Positions 22,640-32,176 of a stretch of DNA of 64,000 nucleotides are shown here, piece by piece. The notes beneath the pieces were generated by a model that was not told the origin of the DNA, ran no database searches, and saw nothing but the letters and a program-made list of their open reading frames with translations. Origin of the DNA: Budorcas taxicolor (Eukaryota; Chordata; Mammalia; Artiodactyla; Bovidae); assembly GCF_023091745.1 (NCBI RefSeq), contig NC_068920.1, positions 147,961,622 through 148,025,621 on the forward strand. Direction: 5' to 3'. The position numbers were made by a program, and so were the translations under genes. Each line of letters begins with the position of its first letter. Within the stretch, counting starts at the first letter, position 1.

Positions 22640-22990
22640 TGGGGGGGTGAGCATGGAGCAGAAAAAAGACTCCATTATAAGCACCTTAAAAACAGACCAC
22701 AAAGGAAATGCTGACACGGCCGGGCCCCCAGGGCCAGCTCCAGCGGGCAGTTAGGGGAGGGAGGGTTTTGTGCAGAGTTCAAAGCCCCAGTGAAAGCGAC
22801 CGAGGACCATTGTGTTTGGGCAAAAGACAGTGCTTATCAGAAAGGAGTGTTAGGTTACCGCGCCTCTGGGCTCCGGAGAGTTTTAAAAGGCAGGCTTTGG
22901 AGCCCTTGGAGGCTTCCGGAGATGCTTGCTAGGGGACCCCGTGTGGGGACGGTTTCTGAGACCACTGGCTGTGCTGGCTGAAACCATTGC
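22640..22990. promoter_or_regulatory. Unmasked block, possible conserved noncoding element
   Basis: No repeat is recognisable here. Short motifs of note are CAGACCACAAAGG near 22695, which contains a RUNX-like ACCACA, and AT-rich cores. Function is not demonstrable from this sequence alone. Confidence 0.15.
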
Positions 22991-23195
22991 AAAGGGGCCG
23001 ATGGAGGATGGGTGGAAAAGACTGTTTGGGACAGTTATCCAGCGATCACTTGCCTGAGTCCAGGAGAGTCAATATTTCTGGGGAGTCTTAGTAGTTTTAT
23101 GGACGAGAGAGGTTGCAGCTCTGGGTCAGTGGAAAAACCAAGAGCTGAGATGCCTTTACTGATGGATCTTGAGTCAATATCCTCAGTTCAGGCAT

Positions 23196-23425
23196 GAGTA
23201 CGTGCATGTGTGCTACGTGGCTTCAGCCGTGTCCGACTCTTTGCGACCCTACGGATCGTAGCCTGCCAGGCTTCTCTGTCCATGGGATTCTTCAGGCAAG
23301 AATACTGGAGCGGGTAGCCGTTTCCTACTCCAGAGGATCTTTCCGACCCAGGGATTGAACCCACATTTCCTGTGTCTCCTGCCTTGGCAGGTGGATTCTT
23401 TATCACGAGCACCCCCTGGAAAGCC
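23196..23425 (-). mobile_element. Bov-tA SINE
   Basis: A complete reverse Bov-tA flanked by a perfect 12-bp target duplication, CAGTTCAGGCAT (23184-23195 and 23426-23437). The B-box region carries a small TTTCCTGTGTCTCC insertion typical of one Bov-tA subtype, also seen near 27330. Confidence 0.96.
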
Positions 23426-23454
23426 CAGTTCAGGCATATTGGACTAAAAATCAG

Positions 23455-23820
23455 TTGAACTTATGGTTGCTGAGGGAAAGGAGGAGGGAAAGGGATATTT
23501 AGGGAGTTTTGACAGGTACACAGTGCTGTTTAAAATGGATAACCAACAAGGACCTACTATATTGTGACCCCATGGACTGTAGTCCAACAGGCTCCTCTGT
23601 GCATGGAATTCTCTAGGCAGGAATACTTAACCATCTAAGCCTCCAGGGAAGCCCAGGGAACTCTGCTCAGTGTTATGTGGCAGCTTGGACAGGAGAGGAG
23701 TTTGGGGAAGAATGGATATATGTGTTCGTATGGCTGAGTTCCTTTGCTGTCCGCTTGAAACTATCACAACATTGTTAATCAACTATACTCCAAACAGAAT
23801 AAAAAGTTAAAAATAGCTGC
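23455..23820 (+). mobile_element. Bovid L1 3' UTR, interrupted by a SINE fragment
   Basis: The left part (23455-23561) ends at GGACCTACTATA. The right part (23654-23820) resumes at CAGGGAACTCTGCTCAG and runs to AACAGAATAAAAAGTTAAAA. Both belong to one L1 3' UTR. A Bov-type SINE fragment at 23562-23653 replaces the few bases expected between them. Confidence 0.85.
23562..23653 (-). mobile_element. Bov-tA fragment inside L1
   Basis: This 92-bp piece has the body start (GTGACCCCATGGACTGTAGT) and the head end (CTCCAGGGAAGCC), but the middle of the SINE is missing. No target duplication is visible and a few L1 bases are lost at the junction. Confidence 0.8.
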
Positions 23821-24850
23821 TCTCATTTAACACTGACCAATGAGTGAGTCTTAGTGGATGGTCCTTTCCCAGAGTCAACCCTGGTCCTGAGAAAATGTCT
23901 CATTACTGCTAGGGACCTGAGCTGATAGGGGACTCACACCCCACTTAGGGGGCCCAGGGACGTTCTGAGGAGAAGGTCTTTCTGTGCATTTAGGGGGCCC
24001 CATGCCACCTCCTAGTTGCTGAGCAGAGATGAGCTGTCCTCCTGGGAGGACTCAGTTCAGTGTGCCCACCCCTGTCAGGTGCTACCCTAGGAATACCTTT
24101 CTCTAAATCTGCTCCAGAGTCACTCACATTAAGAAATCTCCTTGCACTTTGTCCTTTCACTTCCCCATCTATGGAATGAGAGAAACAACAGTTTTTACGT
24201 AAAAGGCAAAACAACCCACTCACCGACAAGACAAAACAAACCCAGCCGTGCCCACTTGGGGAAAATTACACACAACTATTAAAGTGGACGAGGAAGAAGC
24301 CTGAAAAATTATAACATGAATGATGCTGAATGAATGATAATGAAAGAAAAATGGAAAACAATTATGCAACAGTGTTTCTGGGAAAATCTGGCTGGCCCTT
24401 CAGTAAGAATTCCCATTGGCCTAATGTTAATGTCTAATTAAGATGTTAGCTCTTCTTTCCTCCCAGTGTTTCATTCTTATCAGTTCTTCCAAAAGTCTCC
24501 AATTTCATGCAACGTAAACAGAAATAAGAGAGGCCAGCCACGCAGGACTGCAGGGGTGGAGGAGAGTGTTTTAGGAATGCGAGGGAGGAAAATGCAAGGA
24601 AGGGAAAAGAGATTTTAACAGCCTTGTCTCTTTTCATGCGTTAAGAACAGAGATTCTGGCCAGAGGAGCCCTGGGGGCAGGGAGACAGTTTGAGGCCAAC
24701 TTCCCTGCCTGGACCAGACCCTGGAGGGTGAGGTGAGACAGTCTGGGGGGCCTCATGAAGACAGGCAGCCTGCAGCCTAAGCGCAGAATTCCCAACCTGC
24801 CAGGAGTCTTCAGATTCTTAAAGGCACCCAGGGCATTTTCAGAACAACAG
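23821..24850. other. Unique sequence, no gene recognised
   Basis: No repeat family or exon could be supported. The stretch 24280-24500 is AT-rich. Confidence 0.4.
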
Positions 24851-24851
24851 G

Positions 24852-25525
24852 AGGTTTTTTTTTTTCTTTTTATTGAAATATAATTGATTTCCAATGTTGT
24901 ATTAATCTGTGCTGTACAACAAAATGATCCAGTTATATAGATTTTTTGTATATATTTCTTTTTCATATTCTCTTCCATTATGGCTTATCACAGGATATTG
25001 AATAGAGTTCCCTGTACTCCACAGTAGGACCTTGTTGTTCATTCATTCTGTATGTAATAGTTTGCATCTGCTAATCCCAAGCTCCCAATCCTTCCCTCCT
25101 CCACCCCCTCACCCCCTTGGCAACCATAAGTCTGTTCTCTATGTCTGTGAGTTTGCTTATATTTTGTAGGTAAGTTCATTCGTGTCATATTTTAGATTCC
25201 ACATATAAGTATGGTATTTGTCTTTCTCTTTCTGACTTACTTCACTTAGAATGATAACCTCTAGTTGCATCCATGTCGCTGCAAATGGCATTATTTCACT
25301 CTTCTTCATGGCTGAGTAGTATTCCGTTGTATATGTGGACCACAGCTTCTCTACCCAATCGTCTGTTGATGGACATTTAGGTTGTTTCCATGTCTTGGCT
25401 ATTGTCAAAAGTGCTGCTGTGATTCCTGGGGTCCGTGTAAATATCTTTGTGAATTGTAGTTTTGTCTGCATATGCCCAGAAGTGGGATTGCTGGGTCATA
25501 TGGAAACTCTAGTTTGAATTTAGAA
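24852..25525 (-). mobile_element. L1 LINE 3' end (ORF2 tail plus 3' UTR)
   Basis: A poly-T start followed by antisense 3' UTR (TATTGAAATATAATTGATTT) leads into antisense ORF2. Its C-terminus stays open at 25157-25471. The copy is about 670 bp long and 5'-truncated. Confidence 0.92.
25157..25471 (-). pseudogene. L1 ORF2p C-terminal fragment
   Basis: The minus-strand frame encodes about 100 residues recognisable as the extreme C-terminus of L1 ORF2p. The conserved EYYSAMKKSEIMPFAATWM and SEVSQKEKDKYHTYMW segments are visible. The endonuclease, reverse transcriptase and most of the C-terminal domain are absent because the element is 5'-truncated. It is a non-functional relic. Confidence 0.9.
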
Positions 25526-25847
25526 CAAAATTAATTTTAATTCCCTAGAGTTAGAAATATGTTTGCTGTCAGTGGCCTGACTAGATATCCTAGGCTGGGT
25601 CACCGCTGAGACAGAGAGGAAGAGATGTCTAGGAGAGGTGGGGGCAGTGGGGGAAGAGTCTGTCTGTGGGACTGGACATTAGCTCTGTGCACCCTGGGGG
25701 CCTTCTGAGTCATTCACCCTCCAGGAGCTCCTGACTGCCAGCTCAGAGTTTAGAGAAGCTCTAAGTGAATGGCTTATGGGACCTCAGAGGGAGGACTCTG
25801 ATGAGGCTCAGCAAATAGCTTCTTACTGAATTTAGGAAGGTTTTCTT

Positions 25848-25935
25848 GCCTGGAGGATCCCCATGGACAGAGGAGTCTGGTGGGCTACAGTCCATGGAGT
25901 TGCAAAGAGTCTGAAGTGACTTAGCATGTATGCAA
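25848..25935 (+). mobile_element. Partial Bov-A unit
   Basis: A truncated Bov-A body from TTTCTTGCCTGGAGGATCC to GAAGTGACTTAGCATGTATG, placed directly upstream of a Bov-tA in the same direction. Confidence 0.8.
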
Positions 25936-26138
25936 GCAGGCTCAGAAAAGAATCTGTCTGCAATACAGGAGATGCAGGTTCAATCCCTAGGTTGGGAAGA
26001 TCCCCTGGAGAAGGAAAGAACAACACACTTCAGTTTTTTTGCCTGGGAAATCCCATGGACAGAGGAGCCTGGTGGGCTACAGTCCATGGGGTCACCAAGA
26101 ATCGGACACGCCTGAGCAACTGACACTATCACTTTCAG
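25936..26138 (+). mobile_element. Bov-tA SINE
   Basis: The head CAGAAAAGAATCTGTCTGC, the B-box area GGTTCAATCC and the body are present. It ends at CTGAGCAACTGACACTATC. Confidence 0.9.
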
Positions 26139-26289
26139 GTTTGAAGAGAACACCTCTGGCCTTGCTCTCTGGTTCCTGGAGGAGACTCTCCTCACCCAGG
26201 AGAAGTGTTGGCACAAAGACTGGAACAGGTCACAGGTCCTGAGCCCTCGGGATCTGCCAGGTACCTGCTGTATCATGAGAGTATTCCAC

Positions 26290-26420
26290 CTACCTTCACA
26301 GCCCGCTAGTATGAGGGGCACGCTAGTATTTCATGAATGAGAAATGGAGGTGGTTCAGATTGCTGGAAGGACTTGTCCATGGCTGTGTAGCTAGTGAGGC
26401 AAGCTGGGATTCGGGCTCTC
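26290..26420 (-). mobile_element. MIR SINE
   Basis: Antisense MIR core: GAGAAATGGAGG and then GACTTGTCCATGGCTGTGTA, ending GCTGGGATTCGGGCTC. Ancient and diverged. Confidence 0.65.
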
Positions 26421-26554
26421 AAGGAAGCGACAGCTGCCCTGGGCTGTGGGGAAGAAGAAAGGACAGAGGCTCTCTCAGAACTCAGAAACTCCGTGCTGGA
26501 TCAAAATGGATGGCTCTTATTTAAGATCAATTGATGCTTCAAGAATTGATCTTT

Positions 26555-26778
26555 GGGGATGTCCCTGGTTGGTGGTCCAGTGGCTAAGACTGTGCATTCC
26601 CAGTGCAAAGGAGTAGACCCCAGGTCAGGGAACTAGATCCCAGTGGGTGCAACTAAGAGTTCAAATGCTAAAGATCCCGCATGCCTCAACGAAGACGGAA
26701 GATCCCACGTGCTGCAGCTAAGACCCAGCAGCTAAGACCCAGTGCAGCCAAATAATAAAACATTAAAAAAAAAAAGTT
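26555..26778 (+). mobile_element. CHR-type tRNA-derived SINE
   Basis: The head GTCCCTGGTTGGTGGTCCAG is followed by the AACTAGATCC body, two repeats of CAGCTAAGACCCAG and an A tail. Confidence 0.88.
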
Positions 26779-26984
26779 GTAATTAAAACTTAATTAGAAA
26801 GAAAAAAAAGTTGCACAGATTTCATGTTTGGCCCCCAGGATTGTCCCTCTCGCCCTGACGTTTTCGAGAGAGGAAGATAGGAAAGGAAATGCAGTGGCAG
26901 GTGGGCGTAGAATCACACCTGCAAGGACCTCTTGTGGGTCTTGACAGAAAAGGGTTGAGCAATGTGTCCCGGGAAGTGTCCAGT

Positions 26985-27085
26985 CTCCACCTGCGCTATT
27001 TCATCACATCCTAGCAAACCTCCCTGAGGGAGCGGGTGTTGTTACCTTGAAGATAAGAAAACTGAGTCTCAGGCAGATACAAGAT
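26985..27085 (-). mobile_element. MIR SINE fragment
   Basis: A short antisense MIR with AGATAAGAAAACTGAGTCTC. Diverged. Confidence 0.55.
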
Positions 27086-27088
27086 CAG

Positions 27089-27773
27089 TGTTGACAGAAA
27101 CATTATGTACCCCCCAAAGGCATGTTCATGTCCTAAGCCCTGGTGCTTGTGAATGTGACTTTATTTGGTGAAAGTGTTGGTCGCTCAGTCGTGCCCAACT
27201 GCTTGTGACCCCATGGACAATAGCCCATCAGGTTCCTCTGTCCAGGGGATTCTCCACGCAAGAATACTGGAGTGGGTAGACATTCCCTTCTCCAGGGGAT
27301 CTTCCCGACCCAGGGATCAAACCTGCATCTCCTGTGTCTCCTGCACTGAAGGTGGATTCTTTACCATTTGAGCCACCAGGAAAGGCCTTATTTGGACACA
27401 AGGCTTTTGTAGATGTACTCTAATTAAGAAGAAGTCCTGTGGGTGGGCCTAACTCAATGACTGGGGTCTTTATAAGAAGAGGGGCATTTGGGCAAGTATG
27501 CAGAGAGGACACAGGGAGGAGCCGTGGATGATGGAGCCAGAGCTGGAGAGAAGCGTCTTCAAGCCAAGGGTCCCTGAGGGCTGCTGGCAATACTGGAGGC
27601 TGGAAAGAGGCAAGGAAGGGTCCGGGCCTTGAGTTGTCAGAGGGAGCATGGCCCAGCCGATGCCTTCATTTTGGACTTTCAGTCTCCAGAGACGAGACAG
27701 AAAAGCTTTCAGTAGTTTTCAGCCACCCACTTTGTAGCAGTTTGTCACGGTGGCCACAGGAAATGAACACAGC
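27089..27773 (+). mobile_element. MLT1C-like MaLR LTR interrupted by Bov-tA
   Basis: The left part has TGTACCCCCCAAAGGCATG and GTGAATGTGACTTTATTTGG. The right part has TTGGACACAAGGC, AGTCTCCAGAGACGAGACAG and a 3' end near AGGAAATGAACACAGC. Removing the Bov-tA at 27169-27387 restores one LTR of MLT1C type. Confidence 0.82.
27169..27387 (-). mobile_element. Bov-tA SINE inside MLT1C
   Basis: A full reverse SINE with target duplication TTATTTGG (27161-27168 and 27388-27395). It belongs to the subtype with the CTCCTGTGTCTCCTGCAC stretch in the head. Confidence 0.93.
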
Positions 27774-27794
27774 AAGCACTCATCTTGCTTCCAT

Positions 27795-28077
27795 TGTGTT
27801 GTTTAGCCGCTCAGTCCTGTCTGATTCTTTGCAACCCCGTAGACTGCAGCACACCAGGCTTCCTTGCCCTTCACTGTCCCCTGGACCAGGCTTCCCTGTT
27901 CTTCACTGTCTCCCAGAGTTTGCTCACACTCACGTCCTTCGAGTCGGTGATGCCATCCGACCATCTCATCCTCAACACTTCTTCTCCACCTTCAGTCTTT
28001 CTCAGCATCAGGGTCTTTTCCAATGGGTCAGCTCTTTGAATCAGATGGCCAAAGGATTGGAGCTTCAGCTTCAACAT
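27795..28077 (-). mobile_element. BovB LINE 3' end with internal duplication
   Basis: A reverse BovB 3' fragment from TGTTGTTTAGCCGCTCAG. A 32-bp unit is tandemly duplicated within it (27854-27885 and 27886-27917, each starting CCAGGCTTCC), with a few mismatches between copies. The antisense coding remnant is broken. Confidence 0.92.
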
Positions 28078-28384
28078 GCCTAGGGCATGGCCAAAAAAGA
28101 GAGAGAAGAACGTGGAGAGTTCCCTAAGGACATGGGGGTGCTTGAGAGCAGATGGCGCGGGGCAGGAAGGGGATAAGAAGGTGGCTGGGGTGGGGGAGGG
28201 GGCCTGGAGTCTCCAGTGGCCTGGAGGTGGGGTCTCCGTGGAGACCATGATCCAGGAGGGGTCAGGGTGCTTGAGGAGCAGATGGACCCCAGGTGCGGGC
28301 GGGCAGCAGTGGAGACAGGAGGATGGAGAGGGGGCTGAAGGCAGAGAGCCGCCCTGGGGAGGCCGGGGAAGTCAGGGTGGCTGT
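28078..28384. other. GC- and purine-rich unique sequence
   Basis: The plus strand is rich in AGG and GGGG runs. Open frames on both strands reach 108-125 codons with low-complexity composition and no domain. Confidence 0.4.
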
Positions 28385-28625
28385 GAGATGTCGCCACGAT
28401 GATAAATAACCCTGTCCAGCCATTGAACGTGGTGCTGGAGAGTGACTCAGAGCCCAAGCATGCTGGTCCCCTTGTCCTGTGGGCGGGGAGCTATGCTGGA
28501 CCAGATGAGGGTGAATATCTCATGAATGCGCGTGGGAGGCCGACCGCGCTGGAGAAAGAGTTAATAATTAAACCATTTGCGCCACCACAATGGGCCGGGC
28601 GGGCCCAGGGTCCTTGGGGCTGACC
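28385..28625. promoter_or_regulatory. Unmasked block with a near-perfect HNF1-type motif
   Basis: A repeat-free block contains GTTAATAATTAAA at 28560-28572. It matches the HNF1 palindrome GTTAATNATTAAC at all but the last position. Neighbouring AATATCTCATGAATGCGCG is also single-copy-looking. It may be a cis-regulatory element. The motif is seen directly and the function is inferred. Confidence 0.35.
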
Positions 28626-30071
28626 CTGATCCTGCCCACCCCGTCATCATCATCAGTATGTAGTCCACACGGGGACAGCACAGGAAGCTTAGCCCGAGGG
28701 CCCCCAACAACGAGGCATTTTAGTTTTGGAAGCTGCCAGGACAGGAAATTAGTGAGAAATTACTGATTAGGAAAAATCAATTTGGCCTGACTTGAATTGG
28801 TAGGAGGGGGAGAAAGGGCGGGGTGGGGGCTACATCTGACAATGCACTCCTCCTGGGGGGCGGGGGGCTCTGAGTCCCTCTTTTCTGGGGAACCTGGAGC
28901 GCCAGGGGGTTAAACAATTGCCAAAGGCTCTGAAGCAAGCAAGGGTGGCTAGGCCAGGAGTGAGGGGGTAGGCCTGTTGGCTCCCAGGTCCCCCCTGCCC
29001 GAGTCCCCCATGGTGGTGCTGGTGCCCCCAGACTCCCCAAGCTTCAAGAGGAGGCTCTGAGACTGCAACAGGATCCAGGGGCCTGGACCCTCTTTGACTC
29101 TGCCCTGTCTTATATGGTCGTTGGGGGAGAAGCCAGAACAGGGCGGCCGGCCTCATGCCACCATCACCTGCCCAGTGACCCCGGGCGACCTCAGTGCTCC
29201 TGCAGAAGGCTTGACAGAGCCTTCCTCTGGCAGATGAGGCTGACCAGGTGACTTTCTAGGATGCCGTCCAGTCCTAAGATTGCAGGGTTGGTGATTTCTG
29301 GAGATTCGAAGGGATAAAGACTGTCTTTGTGCTCAAATGAGCCAGGCTCTGGGGCAGAAAGTCACTCCCTCGGGGCAGTGACTGGAGATTGGTGTCCTTC
29401 TGCGCCCGCCCTGCCAGCCTCCTTTGCTCTGGGCTGCCAGGAGCCACCCTGCAGCCCCTATTCCTTTCCCACCATCCCTGCCTGGGGCATAGCGGGGCAT
29501 AGGCCTCTGGCGTCCCTTGGCTGGGTGGCCCTGCCTGTTCTCCATGATGTCTGGCTGCCCACTCTCAGGGCCTGCCCCACCACCACTTAGACGAAGTCCC
29601 CGCGTCTTGTCATTCCTCCTGGGCTCCCCAGTCTCTGCACGTCACATGGCAGGCCTCACCCCTGCTTCAGAGCTCCCCAAGTTTTCCCCAGGATGGCCGG
29701 ACTGCCTGAGGGGTCCCTTGGTCGGAGCTGCCCAGAGTCTTGGGGCTCCTCTTTCTTCCAGGGGGCCCTGGCCACTCTCCGTGGACCCAGCCTTTCCAGC
29801 TCTTTCCAAAGCAGGAGAAAGGCCACTTCCTGGAGGAGATGTCCCACAGAAGGCACACCCCCTGTCTCCTGCCTGCTCACAAGGGGACCTGGGTCCCAGA
29901 GACGGTCCTTCCCCAGGGCTGTGAGCACACAGGGGCCCCAGCGGACATGCTTTCTGATTATAAAGACCACATGTGAGTGCCGCCCAGGGGCTGTCTAGTG
30001 CCCCCCTGATGCTGGTCCAGAGTGAAGGTGTCTATTCACAGTGTGTCCTGGGGAAAGCACCCTCCTTTGAT
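28626..30071. other. Unique GC-rich sequence, no gene recognised
   Basis: Several overlapping open frames of 85-135 codons occur in multiple frames of both strands, as expected in GC-rich noncoding DNA. No exon boundary pair or domain supports any of them. Confidence 0.4.
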
Positions 30072-30752
30072 TGGGGTAGGCAGAATAACTCCCCTCTTCC
30101 CCCCAGATGAACACATTCTCAGCCCAAGAACCTGTGAAAGGAAGACGCACTTGGCAGATATGGTTCAGCTAAGGGCACTGAGGTGGGGAGATTGCCCTGG
30201 ATTACCCAAGTTGGCCCAGTGTGGAAGCGTTACTCACTCAGTTGTGTCCGACTCTTTGCGGCCCCATGAACTGTGGCCCACCAGGCTCCTCTGTCCATGG
30301 GATTCTCTAGGCAAGATGGCTGGAGTGGGTTGCCATGCCCTTCTCCAGGGGATCTTCCCAACCCAGGGATTGAACCCGGGTCTCCTGCATTGCAGGCAGA
30401 TTCTTCACTGTCTGAGCCACCAGGGAAGCCCCAGTGTGGAAGGGGGAGGTGTCCCAGCGATGCTGTGTGGGAAGACCCAGCTGGCCAGTGCTGACCGTGA
30501 AGGTGGAGGGTTTACAAGACAAAGAACGCAGGCGACCTCTGGAAGCTGGAAAGGACAAGGAAGTAGGCTGTCCCTGGGAGGCTCCAGGAAGGACACAGCC
30601 CTGCAACACCTTGGTTTTAACCCCATGAAACTTACTTTGGACTTCTGGCCTCCAGAAGTGGAAGAAGATAAATGTGTGTTGTTCTAAGCCACTGAGTTTG
30701 TGGTAATTTGAGGGGTAATTTCTGTTTGTGGCAACAGAAAAACTAACAAATC
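30072..30752 (+). mobile_element. MLT1D-like MaLR LTR interrupted by Bov-tA
   Basis: The left half includes GGCAGAATAACTCCCCTC and GAGGTGGGGAGATTGCCCTG. The right half includes TGGACTTCTGGCCTCCAG and TAAGCCACTGAGTTTGTGGT. They form one LTR once 30228-30442 is removed. Confidence 0.85.
30228..30429 (-). mobile_element. Bov-tA SINE inside MLT1D
   Basis: A complete reverse SINE with a perfect 13-bp target duplication, CCCAGTGTGGAAG (30215-30227 and 30430-30442). Confidence 0.97.
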
Positions 30753-32165
30753 CAGTGACATCTTTTCTTGTGACCTGTCTCAGGGAACAGCTCTCCATGC
30801 ACACGTGTCCAGGGTAGAGACTGGGCCGCAGGGAGGGGGCCCACGTGAGCTGTCAGGCCCTGGGGCTTCTTGCCTGTGTCCCCCAGCCCGACAGCCCCAT
30901 GGATGCCACGCTCAGAGAGCTGCACTTCCTCAGCTCCCTCCTTCTTGTTGACCTCAGAACATTTCCTTAGAGGTTGTGGTGGGGGCGGGGAGCGGGGAGA
31001 TAGCAGGCGACTCTTCTCTGGTCTGTTCAGCTGGACAGATGGGCCTGCAGCCCCCAGGAGGATAGACTTGAGGTTGGAGGAGGGAGGCCCCATCTTGGCT
31101 TTCAGTTCAGAAAAGATCCCCAAACAGGGCTGCACTCAGGCCATGGTCAGAGAAGGGAGGGCATTGGGGGTCATAGGGCATTGGGAAGGCATTAGGAGGC
31201 CACAGGGTATTTGTTTCCACTCTCAGTAGAGGCCAGGTCCATATGGGTGTGTACAGCAGCCTGAGAGCAGGGCAAGGACCCAGGATCTAGGCAGATGATG
31301 GAAGCTCTGCAGGCAAAGATTCAGAGGCAGGACTGGGGTGGTGTGACCCAGATTCCTCCTCTTCCTGGGCACTTGGATCCTTGCCACCCTCCCCACTCTG
31401 GGCCCCTTCAGCCTTTGGGCTGTGAGTAGTGCTGATGTGTGCTGATGAGTTCAATCGACTCAGCAGACCCAGAAACCATGTCTTCATGAGTCCAGGTCCC
31501 CAGACATGGAGCCCATGGGCCCCAAGCACTCAAGTGAGCAAGGTGTGACCTTGGTTCCTGAAGCCCTAGAGACTCCTGCGTGAACCCCTCACCCCCCGCA
31601 CAGTCTGCCTATCTTAGAGGATTAACTAGGTTTAGAAAGAGCCTTGTGAAGGGTGTATTGTGTTCGAGGAAAACAGGAGCACAATGACCTGATAGGATGG
31701 AGGTTGGAGGCCCAGGAAACAATTGCAGGGAGGCGGTAGGATGGTGGGGGGCAGGGGGATGGGCAAGATAGAGCTGAGGCTATGGAGGGACAAAGGCCAC
31801 CTTGGAAGAAAGCCTTGGATTCTTGCTTCCAAGCAAAGGATCTGATTTTCAAGATTGCTCTCAAGTCTCTGTTCCAAGAGTGGGAGTGTTCTTAACTGTT
31901 TTCTGGGAGACCTGTACAGCAGGCCCCAGGCACCCGTAGGTGCTGGAACGGTGAGTAAGTCATTTTGAAAGAAGACAACCCTGTTTAGACACAGCCAGAA
32001 TAGGAACTTTTAAAAGTGATTGTTTTTGGAAAATAAACTTTTGAGACATTTCAGTTGAGATGTCAATGAAACCCATTGAAGTAGTACATCCATTGGCATT
32101 TATTCTATGATTTTATGGAGTAAAAATTTGGTTCCCTGAATCCTTAAAGGTGAGTATATCCCTCC
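30753..32165. other. Unique sequence, no gene recognised
   Basis: No repeat or exon could be supported. Open frames up to about 120-130 codons overlap in both strands around 30743-31229. Confidence 0.4.
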
Positions 32166-32176
32166 TATAAGACTAC

